This document shows positions 18,550 through 27,903 of a DNA stretch of 64,000 nt, piece after piece. The stretch's first letter is position 1. Each line of letters begins with the position of its first letter. Under the pieces are notes generated by a model that searched no databases, had not been told where the DNA came from, and saw only the letters and a list, made by a program, of their open reading frames with translations. Source of the stretch: Bacillus rhizoplanae (GTDB lineage: Bacteria; Bacillota; Bacilli; Bacillales; Bacillaceae_G); NCBI RefSeq assembly GCF_917563915.1, contig NZ_CAKJTI010000008.1:112954-176953 (forward strand). The letters are read 5' to 3'. The translations under genes were made by a program, and so were the position numbers.

Positions 18550-19485
18550 TTATAATTTCTCTAATTCACTGCCAAGAAACTTCGCAATCTCTAACATTCC
18601 GTATTTCCCAACAACTGCTTCAGCGTCAGCATTGTAGTTTGTGTTCGTATTAATATCATAAGTGAAAATTTCACCATCAGCATTTCGAATGAACTCAATG
18701 CCAGCGATCGCTATATTGTTAGCGGCCAAAACAGCCTCATATTTTTGAATAATTGGGTCGTTAAATCCTTCTACAATTTGAAACTTCGGTTTTTCCGGTG
18801 CTTTTTCGCCAACAGGACAGAACAAATCTCCAATTTGACAAGCATCAGCAGGGCATAATTCGAACCCTTTCGATGTATCGACCTGAACTGCATACACAAA
18901 CTTTCCGCCAACAAATTCACAACGCGTAATATAAGGTTCAGGAGCTTGTATATATTCTTGAATCAACGTAATACCATCTACCGGTTCTTCAAACGCTGCG
19001 CTTTCTACATAATCTTTTAAAGAAGCAACAGACTGGAACAATTGAACCCCTAATCCTTTTCCAGCGCGGTTATGTTTCGTAATGAATGGACGTCCTTCAA
19101 ATTGAGCTGCCGCTTCTATAATATGATCCTTACCAACAGCTGCGATTGTCTTTGGTGTACGAATTCCTTGAGCGTTTAGTGCCATATATTGTGCAACTTT
19201 ACTTACTTCAAGTTGCAATGCTCTGCTTCCATTGAACACCTTTCGGTTATGTTGTTCTAACCAAGCAAGTACAGCAGCAGTAAGCTCCGGTGCAAAGCGG
19301 TGATTTCTCGTATGAGAAGAAGCGCTCATTCGGTTATAAAATACGCCTTCTGGCGGAACAGAAGAAAGATCAACAATACCTTCGTCTAAATGCCATTCTT
19401 CATATGGAAGTCCAAGTTCTTCCAACCTTTTTATAAGATGAGTTGTCCACTCTTTATTTTCATGAATAATGTGAATTTTCCCCAT
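18550..19485 (-). CDS. ATP-grasp enzyme, RimK-like
   Basis: This 311-residue protein has the ATP-grasp fold. Evidence is the central nucleotide-binding stretch RPFITKHNRAGKGLGVQLF (about residues 130-150), LIQEYIQAPEPYITRCEFVGG, and the metal-binding end IAGIEFIRNADGEIFTYDINTNTNYNADAE, with the D-x-N-x-N pattern. The family ligates a carboxylate to an amine using ATP; RimK adds glutamate, relatives make peptides. The substrate cannot be read from the sequence. It is monocistronic with its own terminator. A cytoplasmic ligase is certain at the fold level; a more precise name would be a guess. Confidence 0.82.
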   Translation of the reverse strand: MGKIHIIHENKEWTTHLIKRLEELGLPYEEWHLDEGIVDLSSVPPEGVFYNRMSASSHTRNHRFAPELTAAVLAWLEQHNRKVFNGSRALQLEVSKVAQYMALNAQGIRTPKTIAAVGKDHIIEAAAQFEGRPFITKHNRAGKGLGVQLFQSVASLKDYVESAAFEEPVDGITLIQEYIQAPEPYITRCEFVGGKFVYAVQVDTSKGFELCPADACQIGDLFCPVGEKAPEKPKFQIVEGFNDPIIQKYEAVLAANNIAIAGIEFIRNADGEIFTYDINTNTNYNADAEAVVGKYGMLEIAKFLGSELEKL

Positions 19486-19549
19486 AGAAATACCCTCTTT
19501 CTAGATGTAATAGTTTCATTATACTATTTTTTCTGTACGAAAAAAGAAA

Positions 19550-19570
19550 AAGCTGTCCTATTGACAGCTT
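19550..19570 (-). terminator. Terminator of the acyl-CoA ligase gene
   Basis: AAGCTGTC pairs with GACAGCTT across 5 bases and is followed on the minus strand by TTTTCTTTTT. Confidence 0.8.
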
Positions 19571-19575
19571 CTCAC

Positions 19576-21108
19576 CTATACTTGTATCGCCTTCTCTTTT
19601 AATGCCCTTCTCAAAATCTTTCCTGTCGTATTTTTCGGAAGTTCCTCTAAAAATTCAATACTGCTCGGTACTTTATATTTCGCAAGATGCAACGAACAGT
19701 ATGCCATAAGTTCTTCTACTGTAACATTTGCCGTTTTTAGTACGACATATGCTTTCACTGCTTCACCTAAACTTTCATCTGGAACACCGATGACAACAAC
19801 TTCAGCAACAGCTTCATGCATATATAACACTTCTTCTACTTCGCGCGGGTAGACGTTATAACCGCCAACAAGGACGATATCTTTTTTCCGGTCTACAATG
19901 TAAAAATAACCTTCTTCATCCATTTTTGCTAAATCACCTGTATACAGCCAGCCATCACGAATTGTTGCTGCTGTATCTTCCGGCGCTTTGTAATAGCCCT
20001 TCATTACATTTGGGCCACGGACGATTAATTCTCCAACTTCGCCAACTGGTACTTCCTCACCCATTTCATTTACAACCTTGTTTTCCACATTCTGAACATT
20101 CGTTCCGATTGAACCTGGCTTACGCGAACGATCAAGCGGATTGAAACAAGTGACAGGTGATGCCTCTGATAATCCATATCCTTCCGAAACAATAACATCA
20201 AACCTTTCTTCAAAGTTTGTAAGAAGGGCAACAGGCATAGACGCACCGCCTGAAATACAAAGACGCAGCGTATGAACATCTTCTGCACTGGCGTCCTCAT
20301 ATAAAAATAAATAATTGTACATAGTCGGCACACCTGCAAATATCGTAGCTTCGTATGTACGACAAATACGAAATACTTCTTTCGGACTAAACTTTGGCAA
20401 CATTAAAATCGTTGCACCGTTTACAATTGGCGCATTGACTGCAACCGTTAAACAAAATACATGGAACATCGGAAGAGCTGCAATAATACGGTCATGCTCT
20501 GAATACTGTAAATACGAAGCAACATCGCTTGCATTACTGTATAAATTTTTGTGTGTTAACATCGCCCCTTTTGGCTTTCCTGTCGTTCCAGATGTATATA
20601 AAATAACAGCAACATCTTCCTCTTGTATATCTGGACCTTGAAAAGCGAGATCTCCGCTGGCTACTAAATTCGTAAACGTTTTCATTTTTTCGGTTTCTTC
20701 ATGAGTTGAATTTGCTGAGGTTTCACAAATGATGATGTTCTCGATGGAAGGAAGTCTTGATGTAAGTGATTGTATAATTGGTAGAAGGATGTCTAGTGTG
20801 ATGATTGCTTTAACGTCTCCATTTTGTAAAATGTAATATAGTTCATCTGGTGTATAAATCGGATTGACTGGAATAACGGTGGCTCCCGCACGCATTGCCC
20901 CGTATAAACCGATTAAAAAGTGCGGTGAATTCCCAACAATTAATGCAACATTGTCACCTTTTCCAATGCCCATTTTTGCTAAACTACTAGAAAACTTGAT
21001 GACTAATTCGTTAAATTGGTCATATGAGACCGCCTGATCTTGAAAAATATAAGCCGGCTTGCTCCCTGCCTTGTTCACCGTTTTGGCTAATGTTTGAACG
21101 AGATTCAC
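19576..21108 (-). CDS. lcfB: Long-chain fatty-acid--CoA ligase (LcfB-like)
   Basis: The enzyme activates fatty acids to acyl-CoA through an acyl-AMP intermediate. The product is 510 residues from the GTG at 21108, chosen because AAGGTGGGGG lies just upstream; the ribosome site itself encodes the extra residues of the longer frame. Signatures: ILYTSGTTGKPKGAMLTHKNL (AMP-binding), ISGGASMPV, SEGYGLSEASPVTC, GWLYTGDLAKMDEEGYFYIVDRKKDIV and the final catalytic lysine region LPKNTTGKILRR. B. subtilis lcfB (yhfL) lies in the same neighbourhood as lplJ, as here. It could feed beta-oxidation, with the aceBA shunt in the same window handling the acetyl-CoA. Confidence 0.93.
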   Translation of the reverse strand: MNLVQTLAKTVNKAGSKPAYIFQDQAVSYDQFNELVIKFSSSLAKMGIGKGDNVALIVGNSPHFLIGLYGAMRAGATVIPVNPIYTPDELYYILQNGDVKAIITLDILLPIIQSLTSRLPSIENIIICETSANSTHEETEKMKTFTNLVASGDLAFQGPDIQEEDVAVILYTSGTTGKPKGAMLTHKNLYSNASDVASYLQYSEHDRIIAALPMFHVFCLTVAVNAPIVNGATILMLPKFSPKEVFRICRTYEATIFAGVPTMYNYLFLYEDASAEDVHTLRLCISGGASMPVALLTNFEERFDVIVSEGYGLSEASPVTCFNPLDRSRKPGSIGTNVQNVENKVVNEMGEEVPVGEVGELIVRGPNVMKGYYKAPEDTAATIRDGWLYTGDLAKMDEEGYFYIVDRKKDIVLVGGYNVYPREVEEVLYMHEAVAEVVVIGVPDESLGEAVKAYVVLKTANVTVEELMAYCSLHLAKYKVPSSIEFLEELPKNTTGKILRRALKEKAIQV

Positions 21109-21205
21109 AAAAACCCCCACCTTTTATAAAATTTTAAAAATTCTAAATACATTATATTAAAAGAAAATTAAGGCCGCAAGTTACATTTCATGAAACAAAT
21201 ATAAA

Positions 21206-21238
21206 AAAACAACCATACGTAAGATATGGCTGTTTTTT
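21206..21238 (-). terminator. Terminator of lplJ
   Basis: AACAACCATA pairs imperfectly with TATGGCTGTT, flanked by A- and T-runs, directly after the lplJ stop. Confidence 0.7.
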
Positions 21239-21244
21239 ATCTCC

Positions 21245-22234
21245 TTAAAAGAATAAAGATAAGAAATCTTCTTTTGTTATATTACCAAAATAACGTGGTA
21301 CTTCTACATCAGCTAACGCCTCAGCAAATGCCTCTTTATCAAACACCTTACCACTTAAACGTTCTTCAATGTCGCGTACATCTTCAACACCGAAGAAATC
21401 CCCGTAAATCTTACATTCTGAGACTACACCTTTTTGTACTTCTAACCGAACATCTACTTGTCCAACCGGGAAACGGTGTGAATGTTGCAAGTTAAATTTT
21501 GGGGATTTTCCGTAGTTCCAGTCCCAATTCCGATAACGTTCTTCTGAGATTTTATAGATTTCTTTCCAATCTTCTTCCGTTAATTCATATGTTGGAATTT
21601 CACTTTCGCCTTCAAAAATATTTTCTAAAAGCAGCTGTTTAAATTCTTCAATTGTAATTTTCTCATTTAAAAATTCCGTAATATTTGCAACGCGGCTGCG
21701 AATTGATTTAATTCCTTTTGATTGAATTTTATCCATTTTTACATTTAATGCAGATACAACATGGTCAATTTCGGAATCAAATAATAACGTACCATGACTA
21801 AACATACGGCCTTTTGTCGCAAACTGAGCGTTACCAGAAATTTTTCTTCCTTCCGCTAAAATATCGTTACGGCCGCTTAATTCTGCGTTAATCCCTAATT
21901 TCCCAAGCGCTATTGTCACCGGTTCTGTAAACTTTTTAAAATTGTTAAAGCTATCTCCGTCATCTTTCGTAATAAAGCTAAAGTTTAAGTTTCCTAAATC
22001 ATGATATACAGCACCGCCTCCAGAAAGACGTCTTACAACGTGAATTCCCTTTTCACGCACATAATCAGCATTAATTTCTTCTACTGTGTTTTGATTCTTT
22101 CCAATAATGATAGATGGCTCGTTGATGTAAAACAGTAAATACGTTTCGTTAATATTTAAGTTTTTCACACAATATTCTTCAATCGCTAAATTTATCGTTG
22201 GATCTGTAATTCCTTTATTATCAATAAATAACAT
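21245..22234 (-). CDS. lplJ: Lipoate--protein ligase LplJ
   Basis: LplJ attaches scavenged lipoate to E2 subunits and GcvH through lipoyl-AMP. The 329-residue length fits. The biotin/lipoate ligase core is clear: EEYCVKNLNINETYLLFYINEPSIIIGKNQN, then the VRRLSGGGAVYHDLGNLNFSF lipoyl-AMP loop, GRNDILAEGRKISGNAQ with the catalytic lysine, and the MFSHGTLLFDSEID stretch. The C-terminal accessory domain follows (WDWNYGKSPKFNLQHSHRFPVGQVDV). It lies nine bases after the MBL hydrolase gene on the same strand, as yhfI-lplJ do in B. subtilis, and is probably co-transcribed. Confidence 0.95.
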   Translation of the reverse strand: MLFIDNKGITDPTINLAIEEYCVKNLNINETYLLFYINEPSIIIGKNQNTVEEINADYVREKGIHVVRRLSGGGAVYHDLGNLNFSFITKDDGDSFNNFKKFTEPVTIALGKLGINAELSGRNDILAEGRKISGNAQFATKGRMFSHGTLLFDSEIDHVVSALNVKMDKIQSKGIKSIRSRVANITEFLNEKITIEEFKQLLLENIFEGESEIPTYELTEEDWKEIYKISEERYRNWDWNYGKSPKFNLQHSHRFPVGQVDVRLEVQKGVVSECKIYGDFFGVEDVRDIEERLSGKVFDKEAFAEALADVEVPRYFGNITKEDFLSLFF

Positions 22235-22243
22235 CGTTTCACC

Positions 22244-22978
22244 TCAAGATTCCCAAACGTAACCGCTATGAGCAAGCACAATGCGGCCGTTAAAAATTTG
22301 TTTTGCTTCCGCTACTAAATCAGATAAATTGCCTGTATGCGGCAAATGAGTTAAAAGCAGCTCTCCTACATTTGCTTGTTTTGCAATTTCTCCTGCTTCT
22401 GTACTATTCATATGCCCAGCTTTTGATCCATCTTGATGTGCATACATGTTACATTCACAAATAAATACATCTGCATTTTGTGCAAATGAAACAAACTTTG
22501 GCATGTAACTAGAATCTGCTGTGTATACAACAGTTTTCTCACCAGCTGTAATACGCATCGCAAAACATATAGCAGGATGCACTGTTTGTAAGAAGGAAAT
22601 GGAAAATGGACCAATTTGTAATGTATCCGCTGGGTTGTAAGGAACCCCTTTTGTATACGGTGTATGTGTTAACGATGCAAATCCTTTTGCATCAAAAGTA
22701 TGGCCATAAATCAGCAGTTCTGGTAATACACCATTTGTCATACTTGTGATTAAGCGAGCATACTGAAGTACCCCAATATCAGCAACATGATCGTGATGAT
22801 AATGTGATAACAGAACAGCATCTATATCAGAAGGCGTTATGTATTTTTGAATCTGTGCTAGTACACCGCTGCCACAGTCGATAAGTAAACGAAAGCCATC
22901 GTGTTCAAATAAATATCCAGACGTTGCTTCTCCCGCTTCTGGAAAACCGCCCCAAAAGCCAACAACTGTCATTTTCAT
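22244..22978 (-). CDS. MBL-fold metallohydrolase (YhfI-like)
   Basis: A 244-residue metallo-beta-lactamase-fold hydrolase close to RNase Z and YhfI. The metal motif H-x-H-x-D-H is LLSHYHHDHVADIG (about residues 60-73). Further ligands appear as FLQTVHPAICFAMRI, VVYTADSSYMP and the late LLTHLPHTG. The opening MTVVGFWGGFPEAGEATSGYLF and LLIDCGSG are typical of the phosphodiesterase-like group. The true substrate is unknown. It is the first gene of a two-gene unit with lplJ and is divergent from yhfH. Confidence 0.88.
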   Translation of the reverse strand: MKMTVVGFWGGFPEAGEATSGYLFEHDGFRLLIDCGSGVLAQIQKYITPSDIDAVLLSHYHHDHVADIGVLQYARLITSMTNGVLPELLIYGHTFDAKGFASLTHTPYTKGVPYNPADTLQIGPFSISFLQTVHPAICFAMRITAGEKTVVYTADSSYMPKFVSFAQNADVFICECNMYAHQDGSKAGHMNSTEAGEIAKQANVGELLLTHLPHTGNLSDLVAEAKQIFNGRIVLAHSGYVWES

Positions 22979-23153
22979 ATGTATTCACCCTTTCTAATCC
23001 ATTAATTATTGTTTCACTTTCTATTCTACATTCTTAACTATAATGGATTTTCTACACATTTTCATTATTTCTAAATTTGTTATAAAACAGTTGTTGACTT
23101 TAATCATTTGTACTAATACAATAATAGTAACAATTGGAAATGGAGGGATTTAC

Positions 23154-23282
23154 ATGATAGATCAACCAATGGATTTTTTTAGAAATTTACCGGCAAAAAC
23201 TTGTTCCCAATGCGGAAGAGAGATTGATGAGCAGCACGAAGCGTACCATAACAAATGCGACGATTGTACGCACGAAGAATAA
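23154..23282 (+). CDS. yhfH: YhfH-family small zinc-ribbon-like protein
   Basis: A 42-residue protein with two CxxC pairs, CSQCGREIDEQHEAYHNKCDDC, that should bind one zinc. It starts at the ATG at 23154 behind TGGAGGG. B. subtilis yhfH sits beside yhfI, as here, in divergent orientation. Function unknown. A putative promoter (TTGACT, then AATACAATAATAG) lies just upstream. Confidence 0.85.
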   Translation: MIDQPMDFFRNLPAKTCSQCGREIDEQHEAYHNKCDDCTHEE

Positions 23283-23303
23283 TAGATTGTAAACATAAGA
23301 AAA

Positions 23304-23327
23304 ACCTAGCAGATATCATCTACTAGG
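23304..23327. terminator. Convergent terminator between yhfH and the LacI gene
   Basis: CCTAGCAGAT pairs with ATCTACTAGG (one mismatch). It overlaps the 3' end of the minus-strand gene. Confidence 0.6.
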
Positions 23328-24336
23328 CTGGCATCATTGTACCTTTCACCGTTGACCCTTTCACCAAGAGCTCCAGTTCAAACTCGTACACTTCTTTATT
23401 TCGATAATTTTTCGTATGAATTTTATCCATCATCAGTTCGATAACTTTACGCGCCATGTCATCAATTGGCTGATCGATTGTTGTAATACCTGAATCTATA
23501 ATTTGTGATAAGAACTGATTATCAAAACCAACTACAGCTAAATCGTCAGGAATGCTCCAGTCGTGTTTGTTTGCTTCTGTGATAATTCCTGCTGCGACTT
23601 CATCTCCCCCTGCCAAAATAGCGGTAGGATTTTTTTTGTCTTGTAAAAGCTCATAAAACATGTTTTTTCCATCCTCAACAGAGTAAGCGCTTTCAATGAA
23701 ATCAATCGACTCAACTTGTTTGCTTTTTTCTGTTACAGCACGCAAAAAGCCCATTTTTCGCTGTTGATTTATCACCTTTGTCTCTTTCCCCCGACAAAAG
23801 ACAAGATGACGATATCCTTGATCTAACACATGCTTCGCTGCTATGTAAGCTCCTTGTGCATGATCAAAGTTTACAGTTGGAATGTTTGCTTCTTCAATAT
23901 ATTCATTGCATAAAACAATTGGTCCATGTTGTAAATAAGGCTCAACATCCTCCCACTGATTTTCAAGTGAACATAAGATAATTCCATCTACTTGTTTCGT
24001 AGATAACAATTGTAAATACTCCATCTCTTTTTCTGGTAAATATCTTGTTTGACAAATAATCAGTTTATATTTATGATCTGAAGCTACAATTTCAATTGCC
24101 TCAATAAATTTACTGAAAAAAGGATCTGTCACGCGCGGAACCAAAACTGCAATCGTTTCCGTCTTTTGCTTACGAAGTCTTCTCGCCGCAGAATTAGGAA
24201 CAAATCCAAGGTGTTTCATCGCTAATTGTACTCTCTTTTTTTTCTCTTCCGATACATACGGATGGTTATTAATTACCCGAGAAACCGTTGTTCTTGATAA
24301 CCCCGCTAATTTCGCTACGTCCTCGATCGTCGACAC
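23323..24336 (-). CDS. LacI-family transcriptional regulator (DegA-like)
   Basis: This is a 337-residue LacI/GalR regulator. The helix-turn-helix is residues 2-25 (TIEDVAKLAGLSRTTVSRVINNHPYVSEEKKKRV), followed by the hinge PNSAARRLRKQKTETIAVLVP and a periplasmic-binding-protein-like sensor domain ending WSIPDDLAVVGFDN. The start is GTG behind AAGGGGGAG. The length equals B. subtilis DegA, and annotations of close relatives often use that name; this is weak evidence for orthology. The perfect palindrome 20 bases upstream of the start is probably its own operator, giving autoregulation. No sugar genes are adjacent, so the effector is unknown. Confidence 0.88.
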   Translation of the reverse strand: MSTIEDVAKLAGLSRTTVSRVINNHPYVSEEKKKRVQLAMKHLGFVPNSAARRLRKQKTETIAVLVPRVTDPFFSKFIEAIEIVASDHKYKLIICQTRYLPEKEMEYLQLLSTKQVDGIILCSLENQWEDVEPYLQHGPIVLCNEYIEEANIPTVNFDHAQGAYIAAKHVLDQGYRHLVFCRGKETKVINQQRKMGFLRAVTEKSKQVESIDFIESAYSVEDGKNMFYELLQDKKNPTAILAGGDEVAAGIITEANKHDWSIPDDLAVVGFDNQFLSQIIDSGITTIDQPIDDMARKVIELMMDKIHTKNYRNKEVYEFELELLVKGSTVKGTMMPA

Positions 24337-24356
24337 GAAATTCTCCCCCTTTGAAT

Positions 24357-24368
24357 GAAAACGTTTTC
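24357..24368. promoter_or_regulatory. LacI-type operator (perfect palindrome)
   Basis: GAAAACGTTTTC is a 12-base perfect palindrome with the central CG typical of LacI-family sites. It lies 21 bases before the regulator's start. The rest of 24369-24746 is AT-rich; AAACGCTTT near 24635 resembles a half-conserved site. Confidence 0.6.
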
Positions 24369-24764
24369 TTATTTAGAATTATATAGTATATAATTGGAAA
24401 CCGCAAGACACCTTGACGTGAAATTACTATATTAATATTGTAAAACTTAAAAACTAGTAAATTAACGCTATAAACTGCAGGAAAAATGGCTCTATAGTTC
24501 GAATTTATTTTGGTGTTGTAATTAGTAGTATAAGGTAAGCTTATAACCCTAGAAAGGATGATATATGAATCGAACAGATTGTTCACTTTCCATTATCCGG
24601 AATTGCTACAAAAAAGAATCGTAACAGCAAACGCTTTAGCAAAAAAATATGTATTTTTATTCCAACTGCTGACATAATGGTGTCAGTAATACTTCTTTAT
24701 AATAAGAGAAAAGAACTTAATTATAATAAGAAAGGGAGTATGTAACATCGAAACAAGTGTCGTT

Positions 24765-25274
24765 TTGGAGAAGTTTGAAGAGTTAGCAACGTATTATATA
24801 AAAGAGCTGCAGAAATACCCATTAGAACTATTTATAAAAAAACCTTCCGATGAAGAATGGTCACTTGGACAAATGTACAATCATCTAATTTTATCAACTT
24901 TCCATATGCAAATAGCAGCTATTGAAAAATGTGAAAATAAAACAGCAACTGTTGGCGGGGATAAAACAGAAGCCGGAGAAAAAATTTACGCAATGGGAGG
25001 ATTTCCTCCTATCCAAATTAAAGTACCTGCTCACCCTGAATATACACCGAACAACCCAACGAATAAAGAAGACATTAAACAAGGTCTGTTACAACTTATC
25101 GAAAAAACGAAAGAAATTGAACCAAAATTATCAGCTATTTCAAGCGATTATAAAGTAGAGCATCCGCGTTTAGGCTATTTAAACGCAGCGGAATGGTTTC
25201 AACTTATTTATATGCATTTCCAACATCATCTTCGTCAAAAAGAAAGACTCGATCTATTACACGTTAATGGGTAA
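24765..25274 (+). CDS. DinB-like protein with a damaged or unusual start
   Basis: This is a DinB/YfiT-type four-helix protein, about 169-175 residues. The fold signature is SDEEWSLGQMYNHLILSTFHMQ near the N-terminus and EWFQLIYMHFQHHLRQKERL at the C-terminus, supplying three metal-binding histidines. Family members are thiol-dependent transferases or unknown. The AAGGGAG ribosome site is correctly spaced for a codon at 24747, but that codon is ATC; read as ATG the protein would start METSVVLEKFEE. The listed start is the first in-frame TTG (24765), which has no ribosome site. The gene may be poorly expressed, use ATC, or be a recent pseudogene. Confidence 0.65.
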   Translation: MEKFEELATYYIKELQKYPLELFIKKPSDEEWSLGQMYNHLILSTFHMQIAAIEKCENKTATVGGDKTEAGEKIYAMGGFPPIQIKVPAHPEYTPNNPTNKEDIKQGLLQLIEKTKEIEPKLSAISSDYKVEHPRLGYLNAAEWFQLIYMHFQHHLRQKERLDLLHVNG

Positions 25275-25322
25275 AATTCTCACCTCAAGGTTCAGACAAA
25301 CCAAAGACTTTCTCTACAATAT

Positions 25323-25363
25323 AAAAAAGCCTAAAGGTTCGTTAAAACATAACCTTTAGGCTT
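25323..25363. terminator. Bidirectional terminator before the yhgE stop
   Basis: AAGCCTAAAGGTT pairs perfectly with AACCTTTAGGCTT across an 11-base loop, with A- and T-runs on both sides. Confidence 0.88.
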
Positions 25364-25372
25364 CTTTTTCAT

Positions 25373-27721
25373 TTATTCTGCTTCCGCAAATTTTCCGAAT
25401 TGACGCTTATGCATCCAAGTTAATGTTCCGATTGTTCCAAGTGATAACAGAACGATAAAGATCATTAAAATACCTGCATTGTGCCACATAAAGCTGTAAT
25501 CTCCACTTGAAATAACCGCTTTAAATCCTGATACAGAATATGTCATTGGGAACCATGCGTTAAACACTTGCAATGGTTTTGGAATTAACTCCAGCGGGAA
25601 TGTACCAGCACTTGTTGTTAACTGTAAAATCAATGTCAAGATCGCAACAAAACGTCCTGCATCGCTGAAAGCTGTTACTAAAAATTGAACTAACGCAATA
25701 AATGATAAACTTGTAATAATGCTAAATAATACGAAGTATGGAACACTTTGTACTTCAACACCTAACCAGAACAGTAATATCGCATCCGCAATAAGTGCTT
25801 GAATCACACCAACAGCTAAAAGTACACCAAACTTACTAATAAACCAGCTAAATCCTGATTTTGGTATACCAACGGTTTCGCGTAATGGGAACACGATAGA
25901 TAATAACAGTGCTCCAACGAATAAACCAAGAGATAAGAAGTACGGTGTAAAGCCTGTTCCGTAGTTTGGAACTTCTGCTTCCTTCTCAGTTTTCACTTTC
26001 ACCGGAGCAGCGAACATGTCGTATTTCTTCTCATCGCCTTTTACTTCGCTTGTTTCTTTAGCGCCCTCGCCAAGTTTTGTTGCAAGCTCTTTTGAACCGT
26101 CGTTTGCTTCGCCCAATCCATTCGTTACTTGACCTGAGCCTTCTTGTAATTGAGTTAAACCACTTTGGAAATCTCCTTTTGGATTTACGAATTGACCTAA
26201 ACCACCTGAGATTTGTTGTGAACCGTCAAGTAAAGCACTTACTCCACTTATTAATTGGCCGGATTGACTTGCTAATTCATTTAAACCGCCTGTTATTTGC
26301 CCTGATCCAGTTGCTAATTGATTTAAGCCAGTTTGGAATTCCCCTTTTGAATCTACTAACTGGCCTAGTCCTCCTGTTACTTGCCCTGATCCAGTTGCCA
26401 ATTGATTTAAACCAGCTATTGATTTTTCCGACAGCTGATTGATTCCTTTATTTAAATCACTAGCACCACTTGCGAGTTGTGTTGCTCCAGCTTCAATTTT
26501 TCCAGCACCTTTTTCTCCAGCTAGCCCTTGTACGCCTTGTGCAACTCCTGCTGTACCTTTGGAAACTTGTTGACTACCTTCCATTATTCCTTGAACAGCA
26601 GGCTGTAATTGTTTTCTATATTCTTCTGGTAAATTTTTAATTTGTTCATTTAAATCAGCTAAGCTTTTTGAAACCTGTTGAGCTCCTCCTGCTGTTTGTT
26701 GCGCAACACCACTTAGTGTATCTGCTTGTTTCTTCCATTCAGATACCCCTTGTGAAAGTCCAGAAGCTCCTGCGCTTATCTCTTGTGCACCTTTTTGAGC
26801 TGCTTTGAATCCAGATTGATAGTCACCTTGTGGATCAGTATACTGATTTAATCCATCTGTAATTTGTTGCGAACCATTCAATAACTTACCTAAATTTGAT
26901 TGCAATTTCCCTTTAGGATTAGTTAGTTCATTTAAACCACCTGTAATTTGTTGTGAACCATTTAATAACTGATTCAATCCACTCGGCATAGCACTTACTT
27001 TACTATTTAACTCACCTAAGCCATTCGTAATTTGATTAGAACCTGTTGCTAATTGGTTCAATCCATCATTTGCCTTCTTAGTTAAGTCACCTAAGCCATT
27101 TGTGATTTGCTGTGAGCCATCTTTTAATTGACCAGTTCCATCATGAAGCTTACCCGCTCCCTCACTTGCATCAGCAAAACCTTTAGAAACATCTTTTAAT
27201 GAATCAAACATTGTCTCAGCATACGTTTTCGTTACTGAACTTGCTACTTCACTTTTGATACTTTCAATGGCTGATCCACCAATTTGTGAAGATAAGAAGT
27301 TTAAACTTTCATTTGGAATGTACTCTAATTTTGATTTTTTAGGGTTTTCATCCAACAGTGTTGTTGTATTTTTAGAGAAATCTTTTGGAATGCGGATCGT
27401 CATGTAATATTTACGATCGTCCATTCCCTCCTTTGCTTTTTTGTCGCTGACAAACTCCCATTTGAAGCTTTTATTTTCTTTCAAATTATCAACAAGTTCC
27501 TTACCGGCTTCAATCGGTTTTCCATTATATACTGCACCTTCATCAAGGTTTACGACTGCAACTGGTAAATCATCTAATTGGCTATATGGATCCCAAAACG
27601 CCCATAAGAACATACCAGCGTACAATACTGGAATAAATAATACTGCAATAATTGGAACTAAGATTTTTTTGCTTTTAAGAATCGTAGCAAACTCTTTTCC
27701 AAGCAGTTTAAATCCTCGCAT
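25373..27721 (-). CDS. yhgE: YhgE/Pip-family membrane protein
   Basis: A 782-residue protein from the ATG at 27721 (AGGAGAG seven bases upstream). It has one membrane segment at about 20-40, a long extracellular region, and five or six membrane segments in the last 200 residues (the ABC-2/Pip-type C-terminus, from GTGFTPYFLSLGLFVGALLL). The extracellular part holds many 15-25-residue units with GLNQLATGSGQITGGLNEL-type repeats, predicted to form a long coiled or helical stalk. Relatives include the Lactococcus phage-infection protein Pip and the ESX-linked YueB/EsaA; the cellular role of YhgE is not settled. It is second in an operon with the TetR gene yhgD, as in B. subtilis. Confidence 0.9.
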   Translation of the reverse strand: MRGFKLLGKEFATILKSKKILVPIIAVLFIPVLYAGMFLWAFWDPYSQLDDLPVAVVNLDEGAVYNGKPIEAGKELVDNLKENKSFKWEFVSDKKAKEGMDDRKYYMTIRIPKDFSKNTTTLLDENPKKSKLEYIPNESLNFLSSQIGGSAIESIKSEVASSVTKTYAETMFDSLKDVSKGFADASEGAGKLHDGTGQLKDGSQQITNGLGDLTKKANDGLNQLATGSNQITNGLGELNSKVSAMPSGLNQLLNGSQQITGGLNELTNPKGKLQSNLGKLLNGSQQITDGLNQYTDPQGDYQSGFKAAQKGAQEISAGASGLSQGVSEWKKQADTLSGVAQQTAGGAQQVSKSLADLNEQIKNLPEEYRKQLQPAVQGIMEGSQQVSKGTAGVAQGVQGLAGEKGAGKIEAGATQLASGASDLNKGINQLSEKSIAGLNQLATGSGQVTGGLGQLVDSKGEFQTGLNQLATGSGQITGGLNELASQSGQLISGVSALLDGSQQISGGLGQFVNPKGDFQSGLTQLQEGSGQVTNGLGEANDGSKELATKLGEGAKETSEVKGDEKKYDMFAAPVKVKTEKEAEVPNYGTGFTPYFLSLGLFVGALLLSIVFPLRETVGIPKSGFSWFISKFGVLLAVGVIQALIADAILLFWLGVEVQSVPYFVLFSIITSLSFIALVQFLVTAFSDAGRFVAILTLILQLTTSAGTFPLELIPKPLQVFNAWFPMTYSVSGFKAVISSGDYSFMWHNAGILMIFIVLLSLGTIGTLTWMHKRQFGKFAEAE

Positions 27722-27744
27722 TGTTTCACTCTCCTCTAAATTAT

Positions 27745-27767
27745 TGACCATTTTGTTCATTTAGTCA
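27745..27767. promoter_or_regulatory. YhgD operator candidate 1
   Basis: A 23-base dyad with TGACC at the left and GTCA at the right end, half-site TGACTAAATGA when read from the right. It lies 24 bases upstream of the yhgE start. Confidence 0.55.
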
Positions 27768-27854
27768 GTTTTTTGTAAAAAAAGAAGAAAATAACGACCA
27801 ATTCATCTTCTCGTATGCGTTGCTATCTTCTTATAATTCCCCTCCACTAACTTA

Positions 27855-27877
27855 TGACCAAATCATTCACTTGGTCA
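27855..27877. promoter_or_regulatory. YhgD operator candidate 2
   Basis: A 23-base dyad, TGACCAA-N9-TTGGTCA. It lies in the yhgD-yhgE gap and is the most symmetrical of the three sites. Confidence 0.65.
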
Positions 27878-27903
27878 TATTTTATAATAATAAGAGGATT
27901 ATC

